Below are positions 40,723 through 49,785 of a stretch of DNA of 64,000 nt, piece by piece. The stretch covers positions 1,240,001 through 1,304,000 of the forward strand of contig CAVVQV010000004.1 of NCBI GenBank assembly GCA_963750495.1. The letters are read 5' to 3'. This DNA comes from JANLYC01 sp963750495 (GTDB lineage: Bacteria; Actinomycetota; Actinomycetes; Propionibacteriales; Nocardioidaceae). The position numbers were made by a program, and so were the translations under genes. Positions within the stretch are counted from its first letter, which is position 1, and the number at the start of each line of letters is the position of its first letter. The notes below the pieces were generated by a model. That model had not been told where the DNA came from. It searched no databases and saw only the letters and a program-made list of their open reading frames with translations.

Positions 40723-42240
40723 TTACCGCCCGGAGTAGTTGGGCGCCTCGACCGTCATCTGGATGTCGTGCGGGTGGCTCTCCTTGAGCCCGGCCGACGT
40801 GATGCGTGTGAAGCGCCCCCGCTCCTGCAGCTCAGGGATCGTGTGCGCTCCGACGTAGAACATCGACTGGTGCAGTCCTCCGACGAGCTGGTGCGTGACA
40901 GCGGACAGCGGGCCTCGGTAGGCCACCTGTCCCTCGATCCCCTCGGGCACGATCTTGTCGTCACTGGCCACGTCGGCCTGGAAGTACCGGTCCTTCGAGA
41001 ACGACTTCTTGCCGCGGGAGGCCATCGCCGCGATGGAGCCCATCCCCCGGTAGGTCTTGTACTGCTTGCCGTTGACGAACACGAGATCGCCAGGGCTCTC
41101 GTCACAGCCGGCCAGCAACGAGCCGATCATCACGGTGTCAGCGCCGGCCACGAGGGCTTTCGCGATGTCGCCGGAGTACTGCAGGCCACCGTCTCCGACG
41201 ACCGGCACCCCGGCCGGGCGGCAGGCCAGCGACGCCTCATGGATGGCCGACACCTGCGGGACACCGACGCCGGCGACGATGCGCGTCGTGCAGATGGAGC
41301 CGGGACCGACGCCGACCTTCACCGCGTCCACCCCGGCGTCGACGAGGGCCTGGGCACCGGCTCGGGTCGCGACGTTGCCGCCGATCACCTGCACGTGCCT
41401 GGTGGCCGGGTCGCTCTTGAGCCGCCGGATCATGTCGAGCATCAGGCGCGCATGTCCGTTGGCGACATCCGGCACGAGGATGTCGACACCCGCGTCGACG
41501 AGCGTGGTGGCGCGCTCCCACGCGTCGCCGAAGTAGCCGACCGCCGCCCCGACCAGCAGCCGGCCGTCGGCGTCGTTGGAGGTCAACGGGAACTGCTCGG
41601 ACTTGACGAAGTCCTTGACGGTGATGAGACCCACGAGGCGCCCGGAGTCGTCGACGATCGGCAGCCGCTCGCGCTTGTGCTGTCGCAGCAGCCGGGTGGC
41701 CTCGTCGCGCTCGATGCCCTCATGTCCGGTGATCAGCGGCATCGGTGTCATGACCTCGCCGACCAGCCGCGTCGCCCATTCCCCGACCGGCACGAAGCGC
41801 AGGTCGCGGTTGGTGATGATGCCGAGCAGCCGGTGGTCCTCGTCGACGACGGGAAGGCCGGAGACGCGATACTGCCCGCACGTCTCGTCGAGCTCCTCGA
41901 GCGTGGCCTTCGGGGTGATCGTGACCGGGTTGGAGATCATTCCCGTCTGGGTCCGCTTCACGAGGTCGACCTGATAGGCCTGGTCCTCGATCGACAGGTT
42001 GCGATGCAGCACGCCGAGACCGCCCTGGCGCGCCATCGCGATCGCCATCCGTGACTCGGTGACCGTGTCCATGGCGCTCGAGACGAGCGGGATCCGGATG
42101 TCGATCTCGCGGGTCAACCGTGCGGTCGTGTCGACCTCGCTGGGGATGACGTCCGTCTCGCCCGGCAGCAACAGGACGTCGTCGAACGTCAGGCCCAGGG
42201 TGGCGAACTTGGCCGGGACGTCGGCGGGGGTGAGATCCAT
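40723..42240 (-). CDS. guaB: IMP dehydrogenase
   Basis: 505 residues from the ATG at 42240. It oxidises IMP to XMP with NAD+, the first committed step to GMP. N-terminal LTFDDVLLLPGETD, a CBS domain pair at about 97-215 (regulatory, binds adenine nucleotides in the family), catalytic loop GVGPGSICTTR with Cys317, and the flap region MASRGKKSFSKDRYFQ. All key parts are intact. It and guaB3 form an operon. GuaA sits 14 kb away, so the whole IMP to GMP path lies in the window. Confidence 0.98.
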   Translation of the reverse strand: MDLTPADVPAKFATLGLTFDDVLLLPGETDVIPSEVDTTARLTREIDIRIPLVSSAMDTVTESRMAIAMARQGGLGVLHRNLSIEDQAYQVDLVKRTQTGMISNPVTITPKATLEELDETCGQYRVSGLPVVDEDHRLLGIITNRDLRFVPVGEWATRLVGEVMTPMPLITGHEGIERDEATRLLRQHKRERLPIVDDSGRLVGLITVKDFVKSEQFPLTSNDADGRLLVGAAVGYFGDAWERATTLVDAGVDILVPDVANGHARLMLDMIRRLKSDPATRHVQVIGGNVATRAGAQALVDAGVDAVKVGVGPGSICTTRIVAGVGVPQVSAIHEASLACRPAGVPVVGDGGLQYSGDIAKALVAGADTVMIGSLLAGCDESPGDLVFVNGKQYKTYRGMGSIAAMASRGKKSFSKDRYFQADVASDDKIVPEGIEGQVAYRGPLSAVTHQLVGGLHQSMFYVGAHTIPELQERGRFTRITSAGLKESHPHDIQMTVEAPNYSGR

Positions 42241-42289
42241 TGCTCCATGGTACGGGCGGGCGCCGTCTGGGTGTGCTTCCCGGGCAGCG

Positions 42290-42886
42290 TCAGTCCCGGA
42301 CGGCCTGCTGCTGCCTTTCGGCATGCTGGCGCATCCGCACGAGGGCCCGGTGCTGGGCGACACGTACGGCGCCGGCAGTCATCCCCAGAGCCGCCCCGGT
42401 CTCCTCAGCGCTGAGGCCGGCCGCGACGCGCAGCCTCATCACCTCGCGCAGGTGTTCCGGCAGCAACTCGAGCAGTGCGCTGGCGGACTCGACCTCGCTC
42501 AGCTGCACCGCCAGGTCTTCCGGCGTCGGTGCACTGTCCACGTCGTCCGGCACCTCGTCGGTCGGCTGGGCATGCCGGGCGAAAGCGCGCTGTGCGTCAG
42601 CGACCTTCCGCGCTGCAACTCGATGAACGAAAGCCTCGAACGGCCGTCCCTGCTCGCGATAGCCAGGGAGCGCCTGCAGCACCGCGATGCAGATGTCCTG
42701 CGCAACGTCGTCGGCAAGATGCTGGCCGCCGGGGTAGGTGTGCAGCCGCCCTCGCGAGTAGCGGTGCGCGATCACGCGTACCCGCTCGAGCAGGGCTTCG
42801 ACATCGGCGTCATCGCCGGACTGGGCGGCCCGCGCCAAGTCACTGAGATCAGCGGAACTGAGCTTCTCCGACCCCGGCGTGATCAC
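42290..42886 (-). CDS. ECF-type sigma factor, SigD/ShbA-like
   Basis: 198 residues from the GTG at 42886; a longer frame to 42922 exists but adds no family-like sequence, so the start is uncertain. Sigma region 2 (YPGGQHLADDVAQDICIAVLQALPGYREQGRPFEAFVHRVAARKVADAQR, about residues 50-95) and region 4 (LPEHLREVMRLRVAAGLSAEETGAALGMTAGAVRVAQHRAL). Its place between guaB and groEL matches mycobacterial SigD and Streptomyces ShbA, which drives expression of the principal sigma factor. Here the WhiB gene found between them in mycobacteria is missing. No anti-sigma gene is adjacent. Confidence 0.85.
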   Translation of the reverse strand: MITPGSEKLSSADLSDLARAAQSGDDADVEALLERVRVIAHRYSRGRLHTYPGGQHLADDVAQDICIAVLQALPGYREQGRPFEAFVHRVAARKVADAQRAFARHAQPTDEVPDDVDSAPTPEDLAVQLSEVESASALLELLPEHLREVMRLRVAAGLSAEETGAALGMTAGAVRVAQHRALVRMRQHAERQQQAVRD

Positions 42887-43103
42887 GTGAAAAGAGTGGC
42901 ACGAGTGACGCGTGAGCCTCACGTCGACCCGCGGTGCTTCTCACCACAAAAGTGCGCATGACCAGGCACAAAGCAGGCAATCACCACCAATGGGCCAGTC
43001 CTGCGGCGATCAACACCTCTCTGAGGCGCGATCCGCCCTGCCGCAGAGCGGGGCCTGGGTCAGTGCGTCGAGTCCGGTGACGCGCTCTCCCCCACGAACC
43101 GGC

Positions 43104-43135
43104 GAGGGCCCGACAGCAGGTGCTGTCGGGCCCTC
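43104..43135 (-). terminator. terminator hairpin after groEL
   Basis: Perfect 15-bp inverted repeat (43104-43118 and 43121-43135) with a 2-bp centre, 48 bp after the groEL stop on the minus strand. A typical actinobacterial I-shaped terminator. Confidence 0.75.
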
Positions 43136-43182
43136 GTCAGGCGGGTGGGTGCGGTGGTGCCGCGCCCTAGGCGTTGGTCGGG

Positions 43183-44805
43183 TCAGTGTCCGTGCCCATG
43201 GCCGTGACCGCCGGCGTCGTCCGACTCGGGCTCGGCCGGCTTCTCGACCACCAGGGTCTCGGTGGTGAGCAGCATCGACGCAATGCTCGCGGCGTTGGTC
43301 AGTGCCGACTTCGTGACCTTCACCGGGTCGAGCACACCCTGGGCGACCAGGTCGCCGTACTCGCCGGTCGCGGCGTTGAAACCGTTGCCGACGCCGTGCT
43401 CGCGCACCTTGGCGACAACGACGTAGCCCTGGTCGCCACCGTTCTCGGCGATCCAGCGCAACGGCTCGTCGATGGCGATGCGCACGATGCGTACACCGAT
43501 GGCCGCGTCGCCGGAGAGACCGAGGTTGTCGGTCAGCACCGAGGCCGCATGCACCAGGGCGGATCCGCCACCGGCCACGATGCCTTCCTCGATCGCAGCA
43601 CGCGTCGCGGAGACGGCGTCCTCGATCCGGTGCTTCTTCTCCTTCAGCTCGACCTCGGTGGCGGCGCCGACCTTGACGACGCAGACACCGCCCGCGAGCT
43701 TGGCGAGGCGCTCCTGGAGCTTCTCGCGATCCCAGTCGGAGTCGGTGTTGTCGATCTCGGCCTTGATCTGGTTGACCCGGCCTGCGACCTCGCTCGCGTC
43801 CCCGTTGCCGTCGACGATCGTGGTGTTGTCCTTGGTGATGACCACGCGACGTGCCGTGCCGAGCACTTCGAGACCGACCTGGTCGAGCTTGAGGCCGACG
43901 TCAGGGGTGACGACCTGCGCCCCGGTGAGCGTCGCGATGTCCTGCAGCATGGCCTTGCGACGGTCGCCGAAGGCGGGTGCCTTGACTGCGGCAGCGGTGA
44001 ACGTGCCGCGGATCTTGTTGACCACCAGCGTCGACAGCGCCTCGCCGTCGAGGTCTTCAGCGATGATGAACAGCGGCTTGCCGGCCTGGATGACCTTCTC
44101 GAGCAGCGGCAGCAGATCCTGGATCGAGGAGATCTTGCCCTGGTTGACGAGGATGTACGGGTCGTCGAGGACAGCCTCCATCCGCTCTGCGTCTGTCACG
44201 AAGTAGGGCGAGATGTAGCCCTTGTCGAACTGCATGCCTTCGGTGAACTCGAGCTCGGTGCCCAACGTGTTGGACTCCTCGACGGTGATGACGCCGTCCT
44301 TGCCGACCTTGTCGAAGGCCTGCGCGATGAGGTCGCCGATCAGTGAGTCACGGGCCGAGATGGTGGCGACGTGGGCCATGTCCTCGGTGGAGTCGACGTC
44401 GCGCGCAGCCTTGACGAGCGCCTCGTTGACGGCCTCGACGGCCTTGTCGATGCCCCGCTTGAGGTCCATCGGGTTGGCGCCGGCCGCGACGGCTCGCAGG
44501 CCCTCGTGCACCAGCGCCTGGGCGATGACCGTGGCAGTGGTGGTGCCGTCACCGGCGACGTCGTTGGTCTTGGTCGCGACTTCCTTGGCGAGCTGGGCGC
44601 CGAGGTTCTCGAACGGGTCGTCGAGCTCGACCTCGCGCGCGACCGTCACACCGTCGTTGGTGATGGTCGGGGCGCCCCACTTCTTGTCGAGGACGACGTA
44701 GCGGCCCTTGGGGCCGAGGGTCACCTTGACGGTGTTGGCGAGCTTGTCGACGCCACGCTCCAGGGCGCGCCTGGCGTGCTCGTCGAACTCAAGAATCTTT
44801 GGCAT
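43183..44805 (-). CDS. groL1: chaperonin GroEL1 with His-rich C-terminus
   Basis: 540 residues, a complete 60-kDa chaperonin: ATP site GPKGRYVVLDKKWGAPTITNDG and DVAGDGTTTATVIAQ, apical domain, and equatorial ring contacts to the end. The C-terminus is GGHGHGHGH rather than the usual GGM tail. That marks it as the GroEL1 type, which in mycobacteria has a similar His-rich tail and sits beside groES, while a separate GroEL2 copy elsewhere does the bulk folding. The tail binds metal and may give specialised functions. It is 163 bp downstream of groES with a hairpin between. Confidence 0.97.
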   Translation of the reverse strand: MPKILEFDEHARRALERGVDKLANTVKVTLGPKGRYVVLDKKWGAPTITNDGVTVAREVELDDPFENLGAQLAKEVATKTNDVAGDGTTTATVIAQALVHEGLRAVAAGANPMDLKRGIDKAVEAVNEALVKAARDVDSTEDMAHVATISARDSLIGDLIAQAFDKVGKDGVITVEESNTLGTELEFTEGMQFDKGYISPYFVTDAERMEAVLDDPYILVNQGKISSIQDLLPLLEKVIQAGKPLFIIAEDLDGEALSTLVVNKIRGTFTAAAVKAPAFGDRRKAMLQDIATLTGAQVVTPDVGLKLDQVGLEVLGTARRVVITKDNTTIVDGNGDASEVAGRVNQIKAEIDNTDSDWDREKLQERLAKLAGGVCVVKVGAATEVELKEKKHRIEDAVSATRAAIEEGIVAGGGSALVHAASVLTDNLGLSGDAAIGVRIVRIAIDEPLRWIAENGGDQGYVVVAKVREHGVGNGFNAATGEYGDLVAQGVLDPVKVTKSALTNAASIASMLLTTETLVVEKPAEPESDDAGGHGHGHGH

Positions 44806-44908
44806 GAAGGGTCCTTCTCACGAACGGACGGGTGGAACGGGGTCCGCGACAGACGCGTGAGCGTGTGCCTCGGTTGATCTCGCCCGGATGGCGGGCAATG
44901 GAAAAGGG

Positions 44909-44944
44909 GCGCCCCGGCGCCCGGTTGTGGGACGGCCGGGGCGC
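44909..44944 (-). promoter_or_regulatory. hairpin between groES and groEL
   Basis: A 10-bp perfect stem (44909-44918 with 44935-44944) and a 16-base loop in the 163-bp groES-groEL gap. It could be an attenuator or RNA-processing site that lowers groEL relative to groES mRNA, as is reported for other actinobacterial groESL operons. No data here beyond the stem. Confidence 0.45.
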
Positions 44945-44968
44945 GCCTGAAGTCGAGAAATGCGGTGC

Positions 44969-45265
44969 TTACTTCTCGATGACGGCGAGGACGTCGCGCG
45001 CGGAGAGGATCAGAAGTTCCTCGCCGGCGTACTTGACCTCGGTGCCGCCGTACTTGCTGTAGATGACCTTGTCACCCACGGAGATGTCGAGTGGAACGCG
45101 GTTGCCGCTGTCGTCGACACGACCCGGACCCACAGCCAGGACCTCGCCCTCCTGGGGCTTCTCCTTGGCCGTGTCCGGGATGACCAGGCCAGAGGCCGTG
45201 GTCTGCTCGGCTTCGAGCGTGCGGACGAGAATGCGGTCTTCGAGCGGCTTGATGCTGACAGACAC
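44969..45265 (-). CDS. groES: co-chaperonin GroES
   Basis: 98 residues from the GTG at 45265, which follows AGGTGAGG at normal spacing; an earlier in-frame start at 45286 would add seven residues unlike other GroES. It contains the expected PLEDRILVRTLEAEQTTASG, the mobile loop, and YSKYGGTEVKYAGEELLIL near the C-terminus. It caps the GroEL ring. The promoter with two CIRCE operators begins 106 bp upstream, so the groES-groEL operon is heat-inducible through HrcA. Confidence 0.97.
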   Translation of the reverse strand: MSVSIKPLEDRILVRTLEAEQTTASGLVIPDTAKEKPQEGEVLAVGPGRVDDSGNRVPLDISVGDKVIYSKYGGTEVKYAGEELLILSARDVLAVIEK

Positions 45266-45372
45266 GTGCTGGACCTCACCTTTCACTGAGAACAGAGAGG
45301 CAGTTGCTCATCGGACGGATGGTGTTGCAGGTTCGAGGAGTTCACGTCGTCGCGGGTGCCGTGACCTTCCCG

Positions 45373-45399
45373 TTGGCAACCTCCTGGGGAGAGTGCCAA
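45373..45399 (-). promoter_or_regulatory. CIRCE-like operator, proximal to groES (one degenerate arm)
   Basis: TTGGCAACC, 9-bp spacer, GAGTGCCAA. The consensus CIRCE is TTAGCACTC-N9-GAGTGCTAA. The right arm is good and the left arm poor, so this is probably a weaker HrcA site next to the strong one. Confidence 0.6.
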
Positions 45400-45404
45400 C
45401 GCCG

Positions 45405-45434
45405 AATCTAGCACTCTGATGGGGGGAGTGCCAA
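45405..45434 (-). promoter_or_regulatory. groES promoter
   Basis: On the minus strand TTGGCA (45434-45429) is the -35 and TAGATT (45410-45405) the -10, 18 bp apart. It overlaps the main CIRCE element, so bound HrcA would block RNA polymerase. Confidence 0.7.
45408..45434 (-). promoter_or_regulatory. CIRCE operator of groES-groEL (HrcA site)
   Basis: CTAGCACTC, 9-bp spacer, GAGTGCCAA, two differences from the CIRCE consensus. It is the standard binding site of the heat-shock repressor HrcA. A second, degenerate copy lies 8 bp nearer groES. Confidence 0.88.
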
Positions 45435-45535
45435 CGGCGGGTGACCGCGGCACGGGCTGGCGTCTTCCCTCGCACCCGGACATCGCCCGGACTTGCGGGC
45501 TGACCGCGGAAGGCCGCGTCTGCCACGATGCATGC

Positions 45536-46741
45536 GTGGACGGCGCGGCCTTCGGTTTCCTGCTCACCCCGAACGGGCAGACGCTTCTGACGCAGGCCGA
45601 GGCGGCGTACGACGGCTCGGACCTCCTGGCCGTGGCGACTCAGCTTCGCCGCGATCACGACGTAGGGCACGTGGCCGCTGCGCTCACCCAGGTCGAGTTG
45701 CGCCACCGAGCGGAAGGCAAGTTCGGCAGTGACGCCGCCCGCATGTTCTTCACCCCGGACGGCCTCGAACAGGCGACCCAGCCGGCTGTTGCTGCGCACC
45801 GGGCACGACGACTGGTGGAGGCCATCGGATCGACCCGCTCGCTCGTCGACATCGGCTGCGGCATCGGCTCGGACCTGATGGCCTTCGCCCGCCACGGTCT
45901 GGCCGCGACCGGCCTCGACCGAGACGCGGTGACTGCGGCCGTGGCAGGAGCCAACCTGGCGGCCTTCGACCTGCACGGTGAGGTGGTGGTCGGGCCGGCT
46001 GAACGAGTCGACGCGGCCGCTTACGCGGTGGCCTTCGCCGACCCGGCCCGCCGTACGCCGAAGGGGCGCACGTTCGATCCCGCCGCCTACTCGCCCCCGT
46101 GGTCGTTCGTGCTGGAGCTGTTGTCCCGGAAGTCGGTCGTCAAGGTCGCGCCGGGCATCCCGCACGACCTGGTCCCCGACGGCGTCGAGGCCGAATGGGT
46201 GAGCTGGGGTGGCAACCTCAAGGAGGCGGCTCTGTGGTCCTGCCTGGACAACCCGGTTCGTGCGCGTGCGACCGTGCTGCGTCGGGACACCGACCCGGCC
46301 AGCCTCACCGACCGGGACCCGGCCGCCGCGCCGGAGACGGCACCCCCAGGGACGTTCGTGTACGAACCGGACGATGCGGTGATCCGCGCTCACCTGGTGA
46401 CATCGGTGGCAGCGCTGGTCGGTGGCTGGCTGCTCGACGAGCATCTGGCGTACCTGAGCAGTGACGCCCTGGTCCACACGCCCTTCGCCCGAGCCTTCGA
46501 GGTCATCGAGGTGCTGCCATTCAAGGACAAGGCCCTCCGGTCTGCCCTGCGGGCCCGCGACGTCGGCCCGCTCACGATCAAGAAGCGCGGCATCGCCGTC
46601 ACTCCGGAGGCGCTGCGGTCCCGGTTGGGCCTGTCCGGCTCGCAGCCGGCCACGCTCCTGCTCAGCCGAACGCCTGGATCGGCAGTCGCCCTACTCGTCG
46701 AGCCCCGCGGCGCCGGGTCCTCGGCGCCGTCCCAGGGCTGA
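45536..46741 (+). CDS. class-I SAM methyltransferase with THUMP-like domain
   Basis: 401 residues from the GTG at 45536. The frame is open to 45419, but that would overlap the CIRCE element, so the later start is preferred. The SAM-binding motif LVDIGCGIGSDLMAFA lies at about 103-118. The C-terminal 80 residues (VLPFKDKALRSALRARDVGPLTIKKRG) match the THUMP-like domain seen on putative RNA methyltransferases. It probably methylates RNA; the target base is not known. It is divergent from groES. Confidence 0.87.
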   Translation: MDGAAFGFLLTPNGQTLLTQAEAAYDGSDLLAVATQLRRDHDVGHVAAALTQVELRHRAEGKFGSDAARMFFTPDGLEQATQPAVAAHRARRLVEAIGSTRSLVDIGCGIGSDLMAFARHGLAATGLDRDAVTAAVAGANLAAFDLHGEVVVGPAERVDAAAYAVAFADPARRTPKGRTFDPAAYSPPWSFVLELLSRKSVVKVAPGIPHDLVPDGVEAEWVSWGGNLKEAALWSCLDNPVRARATVLRRDTDPASLTDRDPAAAPETAPPGTFVYEPDDAVIRAHLVTSVAALVGGWLLDEHLAYLSSDALVHTPFARAFEVIEVLPFKDKALRSALRARDVGPLTIKKRGIAVTPEALRSRLGLSGSQPATLLLSRTPGSAVALLVEPRGAGSSAPSQG

Positions 46742-46848
46742 CCGTCCCCTCGCACATGCAACCTTTCGGCGCCATCACCGCGTCACTGCAGCAGGGGCCG
46801 GCGGATCGGCGGGCCACATCATGAGCGTCCGGGCGCGGGAGGTGAGAC

Positions 46849-47427
46849 ATGAGCACGATCGTCGCAACTCCGCACCAATTAGGCTTGCCTGCCGTGAGCA
46901 AGGCACGGGGGGGCGACCAGACCGAGGCGGACTTCGTCGAGTTCGTCCAAGCACGCCAGCATGCGCTGCTGCGGTTCGCCTACCTGCTCACGTCGGACCA
47001 CCACACCGCAGAGGATCTCGTCCAGACCGCGCTGGCCAAGACGTACCTGACCTGGGACCGGCTCCGCGACCGCGGCGCCATCGACGCCTACGTGCGGCGG
47101 ATCATCGTCAACGAGAACACCAGCATGTGGCGGCGAGCCTGGCGGCGCAACGAACGCAGCGCGGAGTACCTGCCCGAGCAGGTCGATGCGCCGCGCGCGG
47201 GCACGGACGCCGAGACCCGCGACGCGATGTGGCAGGTCGTGCAGACGCTACCGGCCAAGCAGCGGGCGGCTGTGGTGCTGCGGTACTACGAAGACCTCAC
47301 CGAGGCCGACACGGCAGCCGTGCTCGGGTGCTCCATCGGCAACGTCAAGAGCCAGACCTCGCGGGCGATCGCGGCGATGCGTGCCTCAGTGCTCGCCAAC
47401 CCAGAGCTGCTGGGCGGTGAGGCATGA
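46849..47427 (+). CDS. SigE-family ECF sigma factor
   Basis: 192 residues from the ATG at 46849, preceded by GGAGG. Region 2 at about 28-95 (ARQHALLRFAYLLTSDHHTAEDLVQTALAKTYLTW) and region 4 at about 125-180 (LPAKQRAAVVLRYYEDLTEADTAAVLGCSIGNVKSQTSRAIAAMR). This is the actinobacterial SigE/SACE-type ECF group. The next gene overlaps its stop as ATGA and codes for a membrane-anchored protein, likely its partner or regulator. Confidence 0.9.
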   Translation: MSTIVATPHQLGLPAVSKARGGDQTEADFVEFVQARQHALLRFAYLLTSDHHTAEDLVQTALAKTYLTWDRLRDRGAIDAYVRRIIVNENTSMWRRAWRRNERSAEYLPEQVDAPRAGTDAETRDAMWQVVQTLPAKQRAAVVLRYYEDLTEADTAAVLGCSIGNVKSQTSRAIAAMRASVLANPELLGGEA

Positions 47428-48704
47428 GCGACTTCGACCCGTCCGGTGAGACCGGCCAGTCCTTCGAGGCCGAGATGCGGCAGAGCCTGCAGCGGCATGC
47501 CGCGGACGCACCACGGATCGACCTGACGTCCGCGACGCTGCGCCGGGCGCGACGCATCAGGCTGCGCCGACGGATCGCTTCTGGCGCGGCCGTGGTGGCG
47601 GTGGTGGCCGTCGGCATACCTGTAGGCACGGCCCTCTTCGACGAGGCTCGCACCTCCAACGTCGCCGACCCGGACCACACGGTCGGGACGACGGACCTCA
47701 CCTCTGACGCCACATCCGGTACCGATGGCGTCAACACGCCACTGACGGACGTCATGCTGAAGGGGCTGCCGAGTGGTCCCGAACCGAGCGTGCCGTACAT
47801 CTTCAGGACCCAGTTCGTCCAAGACGGCCAGAGCACCGACATCCCCGGCCTGCCGGCGGACGTCTACGGCCAGCACGCCTCCTCGTTCGTCCTCGACGCC
47901 GCCAGCTTCTCCGACGGGGAGGCCGCTTTCGTGTTGAACACCCGCAACGGCACCACGACGGTCGCGAGTGGGCTGGGTTCTGCCCTGCCCACGTCAGGGC
48001 GCGCCAGCCAGCCCGCCATCGACCACAACGGAGCGGTGGCGTTCGCCGTCGGCGGAAACTCGATCGTGTATGCCGAAAATCTCCGCGGCCCGTCCCGCTA
48101 CGCCTACCCCGACCAGCTCTCCGTCAAGCAGGTCATGGACGTCGAGCAGGGTGTCGCACTCTTCAACGCCACCACCTCGAGCGGACAACAGGTCGTGGGA
48201 CGCGCTGACTTCAACCAGGGCTCACCGGCCCCGGTCGAGCAGCCCTGGCCCACCGTGATCTCCCTTTCGGCCGCCGACCAGGCCGACGGGCTGATGGCGG
48301 GACGCACGACCGACATGGGCAAAGGCGAGCGTTCCTGCAGTGCGATGCTCTCCGCGAGCGACGCGAGCGAGCTGTGGCGCAGCTGCACCTGGCGACCGAC
48401 GGAGTTCTCACCCGATGGTTCGCGGGTGTTCGCCATCTCATCCGATACCGAGGGCTTCGGTCCGCGGGCCGCCGCGATCCTCGACTCCAGGACGGGTGCG
48501 GTCATTCGGGAGTTCACCACTCCCGGAACGTTCGGACGAGCCACCTTCGAGGCAGACAACGCCCTCGTCATCATCACCATCGACCGCGGCAGCTCTGCGA
48601 TCGTGCGCTGCACGGAGGCGGGCCGGTGCGAGCTGGCCACGTCGCCTCAGTCGGCCGCGCCGGACACGCTGGTCGCGCCGTACCAGCTGACCGCCAACCC
48701 CTGA
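47424..48704 (+). CDS. membrane-anchored extracytoplasmic protein, possible sigma partner
   Basis: 426 residues. A cytoplasmic N-terminus of about 50 residues with a basic stretch (RRARRIRLRRR), one membrane segment at about 52-72, and a large extracytoplasmic domain of about 350 residues with repeated blade-like strands (GGNSIVYAENLRG, SPDGSRVFAISSDTEG), suggesting a beta-propeller. The position after an ECF sigma factor with ATGA overlap suggests an anti-sigma or sensing role, though no standard zinc anti-sigma motif (HxxxCxxC) is present. Function unproven. Confidence 0.75.
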   Translation: MSDFDPSGETGQSFEAEMRQSLQRHAADAPRIDLTSATLRRARRIRLRRRIASGAAVVAVVAVGIPVGTALFDEARTSNVADPDHTVGTTDLTSDATSGTDGVNTPLTDVMLKGLPSGPEPSVPYIFRTQFVQDGQSTDIPGLPADVYGQHASSFVLDAASFSDGEAAFVLNTRNGTTTVASGLGSALPTSGRASQPAIDHNGAVAFAVGGNSIVYAENLRGPSRYAYPDQLSVKQVMDVEQGVALFNATTSSGQQVVGRADFNQGSPAPVEQPWPTVISLSAADQADGLMAGRTTDMGKGERSCSAMLSASDASELWRSCTWRPTEFSPDGSRVFAISSDTEGFGPRAAAILDSRTGAVIREFTTPGTFGRATFEADNALVIITIDRGSSAIVRCTEAGRCELATSPQSAAPDTLVAPYQLTANP

Positions 48705-48741
48705 TCGTCAACGCTGGACCGCCGGCTCCGGCAGCAACCGG

Positions 48742-49785
48742 TCAGGCCACGACCGTGGTGATCGGCATCGACGAATCAGCGGGAATGTCGAAGGCGGAGG
48801 CCGGACGTCCCCGGCGTACGACCTCCGCACCGAGGGCGGCGACCATCGCGCCGTTGTCAGTGCACAGGCCCGGTCGTGGGACGCGTACGACGATCCCGTG
48901 CTTCGCGGCCCGCTCCGCGGCGAGAGTCCGGATGCGCGAGTTGGCCGCCACGCCGCCGCCGATCACCAGGTGTTGCGCACCGGAGCGCACGCACGCGTCG
49001 ATCGCCTTGCGGGTCAGCACATCGCACACGGCCTCCTGGAACGATGCGGCGACGTCAGCGACGGGGACCGGCTCACCGCTGCGTTCGCGCGCTTCGACCC
49101 ATCGGGCCACTGCCGTCTTGAGACCGGAGAAGGAGAAGTCGAAGCGGTGTCGTTCGAGGTCACGACCGCTGGTCAGACCACGGGGGAAGTCGATCGAGAT
49201 GGTGCCCTCGCGCGCCACCCGGTCGATGTGCGGGCCGCCCGGGAAGGGCAGGCCCAGCAGCCGCGCCACCTTGTCGAACGCCTCGCCCGCAGCGTCGTCC
49301 ATCGTGGCACCGAGCGGCGCCACGCCGACGGTGACATCCTCGACGAGCAGCAGGCTGGAGTGGCCCCCACTGACGAGCAACGCCACGCAGGGCTCCGGCA
49401 GCGGCCCGTGCTCGAGCTGGTCGACGGCGACGTGCGCCGACAGGTGGTTGACGCCGTAGAGAGGCTTGCCCAGGGAGAGTGCGAGGGCCTTGGCTGCGGC
49501 CACTCCCACCAGCAGCGCCCCGGCCAGGCCCGGCCCGGCCGTGACCGCGATCGCGTCGACGTCGGGCAGGGCGACCCCGGCCTCACGACACGACCGCTCG
49601 ATCGTCGGGACCATGGCCTCCAGGTGGGCCCGGCTCGCCACCTCGGGCACGACGCCGCCGAACCTGGCGTGTTCGTCCACGCTGGACGCGATCGCGTCGG
49701 CGAGGAGGTCGTGGCCGCGCACCAGCCCCACGCCGGTCTCGTCACATGAGGTCTCGATGCCGAGCACGACTGGCTCGTCGTTCAT
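48742..49785 (-). CDS. tsaD: tRNA N6-threonylcarbamoyladenosine (t6A37) transferase
   Basis: 347 residues. Transfers the threonylcarbamoyl group to A37 of tRNAs reading ANN codons, with TsaB and TsaE. It opens LGIETSCDETGVGL, has the metal-binding NHLSAHV and the ASKHA nucleotide loops (LLVSGGHSSLLLVED, GVAANSRIR). Essential in most bacteria. It is the last gene of the operon with rimI, tsaB and the tsaE fusion, overlapping rimI as ATGA. Confidence 0.97.
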   Translation of the reverse strand: MNDEPVVLGIETSCDETGVGLVRGHDLLADAIASSVDEHARFGGVVPEVASRAHLEAMVPTIERSCREAGVALPDVDAIAVTAGPGLAGALLVGVAAAKALALSLGKPLYGVNHLSAHVAVDQLEHGPLPEPCVALLVSGGHSSLLLVEDVTVGVAPLGATMDDAAGEAFDKVARLLGLPFPGGPHIDRVAREGTISIDFPRGLTSGRDLERHRFDFSFSGLKTAVARWVEARERSGEPVPVADVAASFQEAVCDVLTRKAIDACVRSGAQHLVIGGGVAANSRIRTLAAERAAKHGIVVRVPRPGLCTDNGAMVAALGAEVVRRGRPASAFDIPADSSMPITTVVA

